Under the pieces are notes generated by a model. It worked only from the letters and a program-made list of their open reading frames with translations. It ran no database searches and had not been told where the DNA came from. This document shows, piece by piece, positions 52,038 to 61,296 of a stretch of DNA of 64,000 nucleotides (the stretch's first letter is position 1; each line of letters opens with the position of its first letter). The position numbers were made by a program, and so were the translations under genes. Source of the stretch: Gilvibacter sp. SZ-19 (GTDB lineage: Bacteria > Bacteroidota > Bacteroidia > Flavobacteriales > Flavobacteriaceae); NCBI RefSeq assembly GCF_002163875.1, contig NZ_CP019333.1:2596864-2660863 (forward strand), written 5' to 3'.

Positions 52038-53525
52038 ATGAAAGTGTCCATTTTTCTAAAACCTGTCTTAGCTTTTTGCCTGCTTGTAGGCTTTGCCTGG
52101 AGTTGTAGCGACGATTTTGTAGACGTTGACGCTCCTGTGGCTAATTCAGAAGACTATTTCAACAACGAAGAGGAGTATCAATCTGCCTTGATAGCGGCTT
52201 ACGATCTACTCCAGAGTAGCTATATCAATGTGATGTTAGGGGAGATAGCCTCTAACAACACTTTGGCTGGAGGTGAAAGTGCGATCGACGTTCCTGGAAT
52301 TCAGGAAATAGACGATATGCGTCATACGCCTATCAACCAACAGCTGCGTGACATCTGGACTTGGATGTACGGTGGAATCAACCGTGCGAACTTTATCATG
52401 GAGTTTAAAGACAAGACCGATTTCCCAGGGAAAGCCAATGTGCTTGGACAAACCACATTCCTTAGAGCTTATTATTATTTCGAATTGGTAAAATTCTTTG
52501 GCGATGTACCGCTAGCAGTCGACAAACGCATTCTTTTTGGAGAGGAGACCAGTATCGACAGAACTCCAGCGGCAGAGGTCTATGCTCAGATCGAGGCCGA
52601 TCTACAGTTTGCCATAGATAATTTGCCAGCGGTGCAACCCGAGACCGGGCGCGTGACCAAAGGTGCTGCTCAAGCCCTATTGGGTAAAGTTTACTTGTAT
52701 CAGAATAAATTCGGCGATGCTGCCACTGTTCTAGATCAAGTGATCAACTCTGGTAACTATTCTTTAGTAGAGAACTTTGCAGACATTTGGGAATTGGAAG
52801 GAGAGAACGGCCCAGAATCTGTTTTCGAAGTACAGTATACAGATGTACAAGGTGCGAGTTTCAACTGTTTGCAGTGTAGCGAAGGAAACGTTGCGGTTGG
52901 TTTTAACGGGATCCGCAATTTTAGCGGCCCTTTATACGATTCAGGTTTTAGCTTCAATGTACCGACTCAAGAGACCTATGACGCTTATGAAGATGGCGAT
53001 ACGCGCAGAGATGCCGGTATTTTAAATATCGAGCTGTTTGCTGCAGAAAATGCCGATTACAACGGCGGAGCAGGTGTGTCTTGGGTAGAAGGTTTTGAGC
53101 ACACAGGCTTTTACAACAGAAAATACATTGCGCGTCAAGGAGATCTTAACATTGGAGATCAAAACCTGACCAATCCAAACAACTACAGAGCTATCCGTTA
53201 TGCAGACGTATTACTAATGGCTGCGGAGGCGCACAATCGCGGCGGAGGCTCTGATGTAACTGCACAGCAGTATCTGAATCAGGTTCGCGAAAGAGCTGGC
53301 TTAGCTCCGATCACTGCAACAGGAGCTGCATTGACAGAGGCTATTTACCTAGACAGAAGATTAGAGCTTGTTGGCGAGGGACACCATTTCTTTGATTTGG
53401 TAAGAACTGGCCGTGCAGCTACCGATATAGACGGTTTCCAAACCGGCAAACACGAATTATTTCCAATCCCAGAAATTGAGATTCAATTAGCGGGTAACCG
53501 TTGGGAACAAAACCCCGGATATTAA
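52038..53525 (+). CDS. susD: SusD/RagB-type glycan-binding lipoprotein
   Basis: This surface lid of the SusC transporter has 495 residues with a lipobox (FAWSC, Cys23). The family pattern is clear: the N-terminal EEYQSALIAAYDLLQS, RANFIMEF, the TPR-like stretch AEVYAQIEADLQFAIDNLP, TKGAAQALLGKVYLYQ, and the C-terminal RYADVLLMAAEAHN, YLNQVRERAGL and LVGEGHHFFDLVRTG. It captures glucan chains at the cell surface and hands them to SusC. It lies four bases downstream of susC and one base before the next lipoprotein gene. Confidence 0.96.
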   Translation: MKVSIFLKPVLAFCLLVGFAWSCSDDFVDVDAPVANSEDYFNNEEEYQSALIAAYDLLQSSYINVMLGEIASNNTLAGGESAIDVPGIQEIDDMRHTPINQQLRDIWTWMYGGINRANFIMEFKDKTDFPGKANVLGQTTFLRAYYYFELVKFFGDVPLAVDKRILFGEETSIDRTPAAEVYAQIEADLQFAIDNLPAVQPETGRVTKGAAQALLGKVYLYQNKFGDAATVLDQVINSGNYSLVENFADIWELEGENGPESVFEVQYTDVQGASFNCLQCSEGNVAVGFNGIRNFSGPLYDSGFSFNVPTQETYDAYEDGDTRRDAGILNIELFAAENADYNGGAGVSWVEGFEHTGFYNRKYIARQGDLNIGDQNLTNPNNYRAIRYADVLLMAAEAHNRGGGSDVTAQQYLNQVRERAGLAPITATGAALTEAIYLDRRLELVGEGHHFFDLVRTGRAATDIDGFQTGKHELFPIPEIEIQLAGNRWEQNPGY

Positions 53526-53526
53526 T

Positions 53527-55578
53527 ATGAAGCATTTAGTGAGAACCATACGACCATTTGCGGCAGTTGCCTTTGTCTTTCTGCTTGTTTTTAGCGCCTG
53601 TAAGGACGACGACCGCGATCTTGACTTTTTAGATCAGATAACCGTACCTCAGGACTTGCGACTCGGGGTGCTTCTGGCCCAAGACAATTCCGGAACCGTG
53701 ACCTTTACGCCAACAGCCCAAGGTGCTTCGACCTTTGTTATCGACTATGGCGATGGTGGAGGGTCGAGTGACGAATTGACTCCGGGGCAACAAGACAGCC
53801 ATGTCTATGCAGAGGGAACCTACACTGCTACGCTTACGGCCTTTAATCTGGAAGGAGAGAGCACAACCTTGGAACAAGAGGTAGTTGTCTCTTTTCGAGC
53901 TCCTGAGAATTTAGTGGTCAATGTGGTACAAACCAGTGATGCGTTTACTATAGAGGTTTCTGCCTCGGCTGACTTTGCTGCGAGCTTCGAAGTATTCTTC
54001 GGAGAAGTAGCAGACGAAGAAGCTACTCCTTTCGGAATAGGAGAGACAGTGCCTTATACCTATGCCGAGGTTGGTTTTTACGATGTTCGCGTTGTGGCAT
54101 TGAGTGGTGGAGCCGCTACTGCCGAAGAGACTGTGACCATAGAGATCAGAAACCCGATAGTATTGCCTATTGATTTTGAATCTAGCACCATCAATTATGC
54201 ATTTGTAGATTTTGGCGGAGCTCAAAGCCAGGTTATTGACAATCCGGATCCTTCTGGTATAAACACGAGTACAAAGGTTGCTGAGTTCTTTAAAGAACCA
54301 GGAGCTGAGATCTTTGCGGGAACCATACTGCAATTAGGAGATCCAATAGATTTTAGCGAATTCCAAAGCTTTACGGTAGACGTATGGTCTCCACTGGCAG
54401 GAGCCGTTGTTAAATTGAAATTAGAGAATGCAGACGATCCGGCAATAGCCACAGAGATCGATGCCGTGACCTCTGTTACCAATGAGTGGGAGCAGCTAGG
54501 TTTTGATTTCTCAGGTGCAGACCTTACCCAAGAATATTCTAAAGTGGTTATCTTCTTTGACTTTGGCAATGCAGGAGCAGGAGACACTTTCTATTATGAC
54601 AATATAGAACAGGCCAACGTGACCACCGGTCCTATAGTTACACTTCCTGTAGATTTTGAAGACGATACTTTGGATTACGGTATCTTCGGATTCGAAGGAG
54701 CAGATTCTGCTCGTGAGGCGAACCCAGTGCCAGGTGGTATCAATACCAGTGCCAATGTGGTTCGCACTACCAAAGAGGTAGGGGCACAATTCTTTGCAGG
54801 GACCATTGTACAACTGGGAGAGCCCATTGACTTTAGCGAGTCGTCTTCCATCCGAATGAAAACCTATTCTCCTAAAGCTGGAATTCCAGTGCGTATGAAA
54901 CTGGAGAATTCTGCCGATCCGGGCGAATTTGTTGAGCTAGATGCCAATACCACCGTGATCAATACTTGGGAGACTCTAGTTTACGACTTCACAGGGGCAT
55001 CAGGAACTTACGACAGAGTAATCGTATTCTTTGAGTTCATTGTGGACTTACCTGGAGATGGTTCTACCTATTATTTCGATGATATTGAACTAGACACACC
55101 AGCTGGGGTAGAATTACCAGTGGACTTTGAAGATCCCGATCTGACCTATACGGTCTTCGGATTCGAAGGTGCCGACTCTGCAGTAGAGGCCAATGCCGTA
55201 CCCGGTGGTATAAACACCAGTGCAACAGTGGTGCGAACTACTAAAACGGTAGGAGCACAGTTCTTTGCAGGTACCATAGTAGAACTAGACAGTCCAGTAG
55301 ACTTCTCTGCAACCCAGATGATCTCTGTGAATACTTATTCTCCTAAAGCTGGGATTCCAGTACGTTTAAAACTGGAGAATTCGGCAGATCCGGGCGAATT
55401 TGTAGAGCTCGATGTCAACACCAATGTTATAGATACTTGGGAGACCTTGACTTGGGACTTTTCCGGCTCAAGTCCAACAGGAACTTACGACAGGGTGATC
55501 ATTTTCTTTGAGTTCGTTGTAGACCTCCCTGGAGATGGATCGACCTATTATTTTGACGACATTCAACTTGCTTTTTAA
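53527..55578 (+). CDS. Surface lipoprotein with PKD-like domains and three tandem binding-type modules
   Basis: This 683-residue lipoprotein (lipobox VFSAC, Cys25) occupies the SusE/SGBP slot of the locus. Residues 40-125 form a PKD-like domain (VIDYGDGGGSSDELTP, HVYAEGTYTATLTAFN) and 126-208 a second. Then come three homologous modules of about 150 residues: 211-361, 371-522 and 529-683. Each opens LPVDFED-like, has SGINTS/GGINTS, AGTIVQL, YSPKAGIPVR and ends STYYFDDI. Modules 2 and 3 are near-identical. It probably binds glucan at the surface, with repeat number raising avidity; the module family was not named by eye. Confidence 0.88.
   Translation: MKHLVRTIRPFAAVAFVFLLVFSACKDDDRDLDFLDQITVPQDLRLGVLLAQDNSGTVTFTPTAQGASTFVIDYGDGGGSSDELTPGQQDSHVYAEGTYTATLTAFNLEGESTTLEQEVVVSFRAPENLVVNVVQTSDAFTIEVSASADFAASFEVFFGEVADEEATPFGIGETVPYTYAEVGFYDVRVVALSGGAATAEETVTIEIRNPIVLPIDFESSTINYAFVDFGGAQSQVIDNPDPSGINTSTKVAEFFKEPGAEIFAGTILQLGDPIDFSEFQSFTVDVWSPLAGAVVKLKLENADDPAIATEIDAVTSVTNEWEQLGFDFSGADLTQEYSKVVIFFDFGNAGAGDTFYYDNIEQANVTTGPIVTLPVDFEDDTLDYGIFGFEGADSAREANPVPGGINTSANVVRTTKEVGAQFFAGTIVQLGEPIDFSESSSIRMKTYSPKAGIPVRMKLENSADPGEFVELDANTTVINTWETLVYDFTGASGTYDRVIVFFEFIVDLPGDGSTYYFDDIELDTPAGVELPVDFEDPDLTYTVFGFEGADSAVEANAVPGGINTSATVVRTTKTVGAQFFAGTIVELDSPVDFSATQMISVNTYSPKAGIPVRLKLENSADPGEFVELDVNTNVIDTWETLTWDFSGSSPTGTYDRVIIFFEFVVDLPGDGSTYYFDDIQLAF
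54637..55575 (+). repeat. Intragenic duplication of a 150-codon module
   Basis: The segments 54637-55092 and about 55111-55575 encode modules 2 and 3 of the lipoprotein and remain highly similar at DNA level (for example the stretches around 54868-54950 and 55339-55420). Module 1 (from about 54157) is clearly more diverged. This points to a recent duplication after an older one. Confidence 0.8.
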
Positions 55579-55588
55579 AAAATAGACT

Positions 55589-57235
55589 ATGAAACGTATT
55601 TATCAATTATTTTTCATCATCACAGTGATTCTAGGTGTCCAGGGATGTCAAGAAGACGATAAGGTCTTCGGCGATGTCACTGCACCGACTAATTTGCAAG
55701 TTGAACTCACAGTGGCCAGTGACCAATCAGGCGTAGTTAGTGTTTTACCATCGGCAGACAATGCCATTAATTTTCATGTCTTTTTTGAGCCTGATGCTGA
55801 CCCTGTGGTAGTTAGTAATGGACAGGAAGCCACCTTCCGCTATATCGAAGTTGGCCAGTACACGCGAGATATCGTTGTAGTGGCCTTTGGTAGAGGAGGG
55901 GCTTCCAGCTCATTGCAGTTAACAGCAGAACTCGATGTTATCTTGGTTTTGGATCCTGATGTACAATTTGCCTTAGCCGGAGACGGCAGCAAAACTTGGG
56001 TTTGGGATTCAGCAAATGGAGGACACTTTGGAGTAGGTGCTCCAGATGTTGATTTTGCCAACTTCTTTAGTGCTGCTCCGAATCAATTAGATCCTTGTCT
56101 TTATGACGATACTATCACTTTTAGTTTCGACGGAGCTGGAGGTTTCTTCTATACCTTAGATCCGGGTGCGGAGACCTTTATTAACTGGACAGAAATCAAG
56201 CGTTTCTTTCCGGAGGCTAATCCAGGTCAGTTTGTAGACGAATGTAGAGATATCTCTGATCAGATAGAACTGAGTACTAATTTCTCGTTGATCGAATCAG
56301 ACGGAACAACAACGCTCACTGTTCCAGGTAGTACTCTTTCATATTATGCTGGAATTACAGAATATGAGATCGTAGAGCTTACCGAGAACAAACTGGTTGT
56401 ACGTGGAATTCAGAATCCATTTGATCCACCAGGAGATCCACTAGCTTGGTACCACACCTTTGTCCCAGAAAGTGGAGGAGGAGATCCAGGTTGTGCTGGC
56501 GGTTCTACAGGAGCCACCGGAAGTGGAAACAACGATGTGTTAGTGTGGGCCGATGAGTTCGATACTCCAGGAGCGCCTTGTGAGGCCAACTGGACCTTTG
56601 AGATAGGAGATGGTTGTCCAGACCTATGTGGTTGGGGTAATGGCGAGGCGCAGTACTATACCGATCGTCCAGAGAATGCCATTGTAGAAGACGGAGTATT
56701 GAAGATCACTGCAAGAGCCGAGGCTTTTGAAGGATCAAACTATACCTCAGCTCGTATGATCACCAAAGATAAATTCGAGTTCCAATACGGACGTGTGGAA
56801 ATGCGTGCCAAGCTGCCTACGGGTGCCGGAACTTGGCCAGCATTCTGGATGCTAGGAGCCGATATAGATACCAACCCTTGGCCAGGAGCAGGAGAAATGG
56901 ACATTATGGAGCACGTTGGCAACAGCCAAGACGTGATCTTTAATTCCCTGCACTTCCCTGGGAATTCTGGAGGAGATGCTATCACAGTAGATACTCCATT
57001 ACCTGGAGCGTCAGATGACTTCAATATCTACGCCTTAGAATGGACAGAAGATCAGATAACCTTTTATGTCAATGATACTGTTGGATTGAGCTTCCCGAAT
57101 TCTGAGTCGGTTCCTTTCCAAAAGGACTTTTTCCTTTTGGTCAATGTGGCCATGGGAGGAACCTTTGGCGGTGCTATAGATCCTGCCTTTACGGAATCTA
57201 CATTTGAAATCGATTACATAAGAGTATACCAATAG
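55589..57235 (+). CDS. GH16 endo-beta-1,3-glucanase (laminarinase-type), multi-domain lipoprotein
   Basis: The 548-residue lipoprotein (Cys20) has a PKD-like domain (30-115), an unnamed domain (120-300, with GDGSKTWVWDS), a Gly/Ser linker (295-315) and a GH16 catalytic domain (316-548). The catalytic motif is G-E436-M-D438-I-M-E441-H, nucleophile and acid/base. The insertion IGDGCPDLCGWGNGE and TWPAFWMLG are typical of laminarinases. It should cut beta-1,3-glucan at the cell surface. The gap to the gene before it is 10 bp and the next gene begins directly after its stop. Confidence 0.94.
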   Translation: MKRIYQLFFIITVILGVQGCQEDDKVFGDVTAPTNLQVELTVASDQSGVVSVLPSADNAINFHVFFEPDADPVVVSNGQEATFRYIEVGQYTRDIVVVAFGRGGASSSLQLTAELDVILVLDPDVQFALAGDGSKTWVWDSANGGHFGVGAPDVDFANFFSAAPNQLDPCLYDDTITFSFDGAGGFFYTLDPGAETFINWTEIKRFFPEANPGQFVDECRDISDQIELSTNFSLIESDGTTTLTVPGSTLSYYAGITEYEIVELTENKLVVRGIQNPFDPPGDPLAWYHTFVPESGGGDPGCAGGSTGATGSGNNDVLVWADEFDTPGAPCEANWTFEIGDGCPDLCGWGNGEAQYYTDRPENAIVEDGVLKITARAEAFEGSNYTSARMITKDKFEFQYGRVEMRAKLPTGAGTWPAFWMLGADIDTNPWPGAGEMDIMEHVGNSQDVIFNSLHFPGNSGGDAITVDTPLPGASDDFNIYALEWTEDQITFYVNDTVGLSFPNSESVPFQKDFFLLVNVAMGGTFGGAIDPAFTESTFEIDYIRVYQ

Positions 57236-59521
57236 ATGAAAAAAGCAGCATTTTTCGGGATATTTATTTTGGCTTTGACCTTTGTGGCCTGTAATTCAGG
57301 AACGGGGTCATCTAAAGTCAGTTCAGACAGTTCGAGTCCGTTTGCCGCCGAAGTTGATTCTTTACTGAGTATCATGACCTTAGAAGAGAAGATCGGCCAA
57401 ATGAATCAGTACAATGGTTTCTGGAACGTAACAGGACCAGTACCAGCGGGTGATGAGGCTGCAAACAAAAAATACGATCACCTCAAGAAAGGTTGGGTCG
57501 GCTCTATGTTGAATGTTCGTGGGGTTGAAAATGTACGCGCAGTACAGAAGATAGCTGTAGAAGAGACCCGCTTGGGAATACCGCTTATCATTGGTTTTGA
57601 CGCCATCCACGGGTATAAAACCCTAAGCCCGATACCGCTAGCGGAAGCTGCAAGTTGGGATATGGAAGCCATTAAAAGATCCGCAGAAGTATCTGCAGCA
57701 GAGTCAGCCGCTTCTGGAATCAATTGGACCTTTGCTCCTATGGTCGACATAGGACGAGACCCACGTTGGGGTCGAGTTATGGAAGGAGCAGGAGAAGATC
57801 CATACCTCGGAAGCAAGATAGCCATGGCTCGTGTTAAAGGATTCCAGGGCGACGATCTTTCAGATCCCTTTACCATTGCGGCTTGCACCAAGCACTTTGC
57901 GGGATATGGTTTTGCCGAAGGTGGTAAAGATTACAACACTGCCGATTTTGGCAGCAGTACGCTGTACAATATGGTTCTACCCCCTTTCAAGGCTACAGTA
58001 GATGCCGATGTAAAGACCTTTATGAATAGTTTTAATGTGCTTAACGGAATACCGGCAACTGGCGATGAGTTTCTTCAACGAGAGATATTAAAAGGCCAAT
58101 GGAATTTCCAAGGTTTTGTGGTTTCTGATTGGGGATCTATCGGAGAAATGATTCCTCATGGCTATGCGGAAGACGGGAAACACGCTGCCGAGTTGGCTGC
58201 AAATGCCGGTTCAGACATGGATATGGAATCCTATTTATATGTGGAGCATTTAGCGGCCCTCGTACAAGAAGGAAAAGTAGACGAGGCCTATATCAACGAT
58301 GCTGCAAGACGAATCTTAACGGTGAAATACGAATTGGGACTTTTTGAAAATCCTTATAAATACTGTGACGAGGCCCGAGAAAAAGCCACCATTGGTAAAG
58401 AAGCGCATCAAGAGGCAGTACTAGATATGGCTAAGAAGTCCATTGTACTGCTAAAGAATGAGAATAAATTACTCCCTTTGAAAAAGTCTGGGCAACGCAT
58501 AGCCGTAATAGGTCAGTTTGCCAATGACAAAAACTCCCCACTGGGTAGTTGGAGAATTGCCGCCGATGACAATACTGCCGTTTCATTAATGGAAGGTATG
58601 GCGGCCTACCCAGACAACAGGCTTACCTACGCTTTAGGAGCGCAGGTATCCGTTGGACCTACCTCTTTTGTAATGGAGACCAAGATCAACGAAGATGATA
58701 CCAGTGGTTTCGCAGAGGCAATACGCGTAGCTCGTTCCGCAGATGTGGTGGTCATGAATCTCGGAGAGGTAGGATGGCAAACTGGAGAAGGACGCAGTCG
58801 TGCGAATATAGATCTGCCAGGTGTTCAACAAGAGCTATTAGAGGCAGTTTATAAAGTTAATAAGAACATAGTACTGGTGTTGCAAAGCGGACGACCTTTG
58901 GCCTTGCCTTGGGCAGACGAAAACATTCCTGCTATTGTGCAAGCATGGCAGTTGGGAACTCAAAGTGGAAACGCAATTGCTCAAGTGCTTTACGGAGACT
59001 ACAACCCAAGCGGGAAGATGCCAATGACCACGCCAAGAGACAAGGGGCAAATTCCTTTGTATTACAACCATAAGAGCACAGGTAGACCGACAATCCCAGC
59101 GCCAAATTTGGTTTTCTGGCAACACTATATGGACGAATCCAACGACCCTTTATATCCGTTCGGACACGGATTGAGCTATACAGAGTTCAAATATGACGGA
59201 TTAGAGGTTAATGCCAATGGAGACGGCTCTTATAAGGTCAGCTTTACCCTTACCAACTCCGGAGCGGTTAAAGGCAAAGAGGTAGCTCAGCTATACATAC
59301 AAGACGTAACTGCGTCTGTGACCCGACCTGTTCGTGAACTCAAAGGATTCGAATTGGTGGAATTAGAACCGGGAGCATCTAAAGAGATCACTTTCAACAT
59401 AAGTGATGCCGAATTAGGTTTCTACAATAATGACGGCGAGTTCATAGTGGAAGACGGTCTTTTCAGAGTTTTCGTTGGAGGGAGCTCAGCAACCCAGTAC
59501 AGTACAGAATTTGCCAGATAA
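57236..59521 (+). CDS. GH3 beta-glucosidase, lipoprotein
   Basis: This exo-acting glycosidase has 761 residues with a lipobox (TFVAC, Cys19). The GH3 N-terminal barrel has LGIPLIIGFDAIHGYKT, GRDPRWGRVMEGAGEDPYLG and KHFAGYG; the nucleophile is D298 in GFVVSDWGS. The C-terminal half holds the second catalytic domain (GEVGWQTGEGRSRANIDLPG) and a fibronectin III-like domain (about 665-761). The layout matches BglX. It should trim oligosaccharides released by the GH16 enzymes to glucose in the periplasm. It starts immediately after the GH16 stop. Confidence 0.95.
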   Translation: MKKAAFFGIFILALTFVACNSGTGSSKVSSDSSSPFAAEVDSLLSIMTLEEKIGQMNQYNGFWNVTGPVPAGDEAANKKYDHLKKGWVGSMLNVRGVENVRAVQKIAVEETRLGIPLIIGFDAIHGYKTLSPIPLAEAASWDMEAIKRSAEVSAAESAASGINWTFAPMVDIGRDPRWGRVMEGAGEDPYLGSKIAMARVKGFQGDDLSDPFTIAACTKHFAGYGFAEGGKDYNTADFGSSTLYNMVLPPFKATVDADVKTFMNSFNVLNGIPATGDEFLQREILKGQWNFQGFVVSDWGSIGEMIPHGYAEDGKHAAELAANAGSDMDMESYLYVEHLAALVQEGKVDEAYINDAARRILTVKYELGLFENPYKYCDEAREKATIGKEAHQEAVLDMAKKSIVLLKNENKLLPLKKSGQRIAVIGQFANDKNSPLGSWRIAADDNTAVSLMEGMAAYPDNRLTYALGAQVSVGPTSFVMETKINEDDTSGFAEAIRVARSADVVVMNLGEVGWQTGEGRSRANIDLPGVQQELLEAVYKVNKNIVLVLQSGRPLALPWADENIPAIVQAWQLGTQSGNAIAQVLYGDYNPSGKMPMTTPRDKGQIPLYYNHKSTGRPTIPAPNLVFWQHYMDESNDPLYPFGHGLSYTEFKYDGLEVNANGDGSYKVSFTLTNSGAVKGKEVAQLYIQDVTASVTRPVRELKGFELVELEPGASKEITFNISDAELGFYNNDGEFIVEDGLFRVFVGGSSATQYSTEFAR

Positions 59522-59524
59522 GAC

Positions 59525-60289
59525 ATGTTAAGAACCATTTTGATCATATCGTCTTTTTTGCTTTTAGCTGGTTGTGGACACACTTCTAGCAAGCTCGTTT
59601 TCGAGGAGCATTTTGACGGGAATCAGCTTAATGAGGTCTATTGGAATTACGAACTCGGCGACGGTTGTCCTAATCTCTGCGGTTGGGGTAACAACGAGCG
59701 ACAGATCTACAATAAAGCCAATGCTGTGGTAGATAACGGTCATTTGATCATCTCCGCCACTAAAAAAGGTGATGTATACAACAGCAGTCGTATCACCACC
59801 AAGGGCAAAATGGAGTTTCAATATGGCAGTATTGAGGTTCGAGCCAAATTACCTAAAGGAAAGGGGATCTGGCCAGCCATTTGGATGTTAGGCAACGATA
59901 TTGATACCAACACTTGGCCGGCTTGTGGTGAGATCGATATTATGGAGTACGTTGGCAAGCAACCTGGGGTGATCTACAACTCCCTACATACGCCCGATAG
60001 TTATGGGGCAACGATCAACTCAAAACAAACACATATCGCTGATGTGGAAAACGACTTCCATGTGTACCGTACGGATTGGACGGCCGACAAGATCAGCTTT
60101 TATATAGACAATAAAGAAGTATACACTTTTAAGCCCAAGACAAAGAACGCCCAGACCTGGCCGTTTGATAAGCCATTCTATTTGATCATTAATATGGCGA
60201 TTGGAGGACATTTTGGCGGCCCTGAGGTAGATGATAACATCTTTCCGCAGGACTTTATCGTGGACTACGTGAAGGTGTACAATTATTAA
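59525..60289 (+). CDS. GH16 beta-1,3-glucanase, short lipoprotein form
   Basis: This second GH16 has 254 residues, little more than the catalytic domain behind a lipobox (LLLAGC, Cys17). The active site is G-E136-I-D138-I-M-E141-Y. It shares the laminarinase insertion LGDGCPNLCGWGNNE and IWPAIWMLGNDIDTN with the larger GH16 of the same locus, so the two are paralogues. The lack of accessory domains suggests action on shorter or soluble chains. It starts three bases after the GH3 stop. Confidence 0.94.
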   Translation: MLRTILIISSFLLLAGCGHTSSKLVFEEHFDGNQLNEVYWNYELGDGCPNLCGWGNNERQIYNKANAVVDNGHLIISATKKGDVYNSSRITTKGKMEFQYGSIEVRAKLPKGKGIWPAIWMLGNDIDTNTWPACGEIDIMEYVGKQPGVIYNSLHTPDSYGATINSKQTHIADVENDFHVYRTDWTADKISFYIDNKEVYTFKPKTKNAQTWPFDKPFYLIINMAIGGHFGGPEVDDNIFPQDFIVDYVKVYNY

Positions 60290-60326
60290 ACGTGAAACTT
60301 GAATATTAATTTAAATTGAAAATGTG

Positions 60327-61190
60327 ATGAGAAAAACTTACTTACTCTTAGCAATGATGCTAACCTTTGCCACCGGTATGGCACAGGTGACCATCGAAAC
60401 TGATCCTTGTGCGGGCGCCGATGGAGACGCCTGGGGAGGATTCATGAACGTTTTTGAACTAGATGGTGTTACTTACGCTTTCGGTTCAGGATGGGGAGTA
60501 GCTGATCTAAAAACAACTGTAGACTGTGCAGGTGGTACGATCACGCTACAGCCTAACTTCAACACTTATGCGGACAACCCAGACGATCCGTTTTGGGTAG
60601 ACCAAACTACTGGAGAAGGAAACAAACTAATGAAAGCTAGTACTATCTACGCAGACAACTCTGCAGTAGGACAAGAGATCACCTTTACTGGTGGTGTAGG
60701 AAGCTACACGCTAGATGGTGCTTATTCTGTAGTAGCTTTTGTACGTGTATTCAACGCAGATTTCTCTACACTTCGTGAAGTGACTACTCCTATCACTGGA
60801 ACAGGAGTATTCTCTGTAACTATGACAGAGGTAGAAGGAACTGACGCTAACGTACAAGTTGGATTCGAAGTTGTTGGAGCTAACGCTAACCCAGCTGACG
60901 AAGCTGCTCTAGGTAGCGTAGTTGTAGGACCAGTTGCTCTTAACGTGAACGATGCTGAGATCATCGGCTTGTCTGCTTATCCAAACCCAGCTAACGATGT
61001 TCTTAACGTACAGACTAGAACCGAGCAAACAGGAATCGCTATTTACAATGTTCTTGGACAACAAGTTTTGACTCAGAAACTTACAGGAACAAACTCTGCT
61101 ATCAATGTAGCTGGTCTTAAGACCGGAGTTTACTTTGCTACAGTGACTACTGACGCAGGTCAGCAGCAGATCAAGATCGTAAAGCGATAG
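60327..61190 (+). CDS. Type IX secretion cargo protein of the glucan locus
   Basis: A GTG at 60324 and the ATG at 60327 are in frame; ATG is taken, giving 287 residues. It has a signal peptide (ending ATGMAQ), one beta-sandwich-like domain of about 180 residues (WGGFMNVFELDGVTYAFGSG, LQPNFNTYADNPDDPFWVD), and a C-terminal type A sorting domain (about 213-287, LSAYPNPANDVLNV ... GVYFATVTTDAGQQQIKIVKR). I recall similar domains in marine Bacteroidota polysaccharide loci. It is probably a secreted glycan-binding protein. Codon choice differs visibly from its neighbours (many GCT, AAC, CTA/CTT, GTA), as in very highly expressed genes. Confidence 0.85.
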   Translation: MRKTYLLLAMMLTFATGMAQVTIETDPCAGADGDAWGGFMNVFELDGVTYAFGSGWGVADLKTTVDCAGGTITLQPNFNTYADNPDDPFWVDQTTGEGNKLMKASTIYADNSAVGQEITFTGGVGSYTLDGAYSVVAFVRVFNADFSTLREVTTPITGTGVFSVTMTEVEGTDANVQVGFEVVGANANPADEAALGSVVVGPVALNVNDAEIIGLSAYPNPANDVLNVQTRTEQTGIAIYNVLGQQVLTQKLTGTNSAINVAGLKTGVYFATVTTDAGQQQIKIVKR

Positions 61191-61211
61191 TCTAAAAAGA
61201 CGGCAAACCTA

Positions 61212-61277
61212 AAGAACAATACGTTCTTCATTTTTATTATTAACTTGCCCAGACTGTCCGTTTGGGCAAGTTTTTAT
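61212..61277 (+). terminator. Two hairpins ending the sus operon
   Basis: AAGAAC-AATAC-GTTCTT (about 61212-61228) is followed by a T-rich tract. AACTTGCCCA (61242-61251) then pairs with TGGGCAAGTT (61263-61272) and a T-run. They separate the type IX cargo gene from the symporter gene. Confidence 0.75.
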
Positions 61278-61296
61278 CAACCAACATCAAACAACT

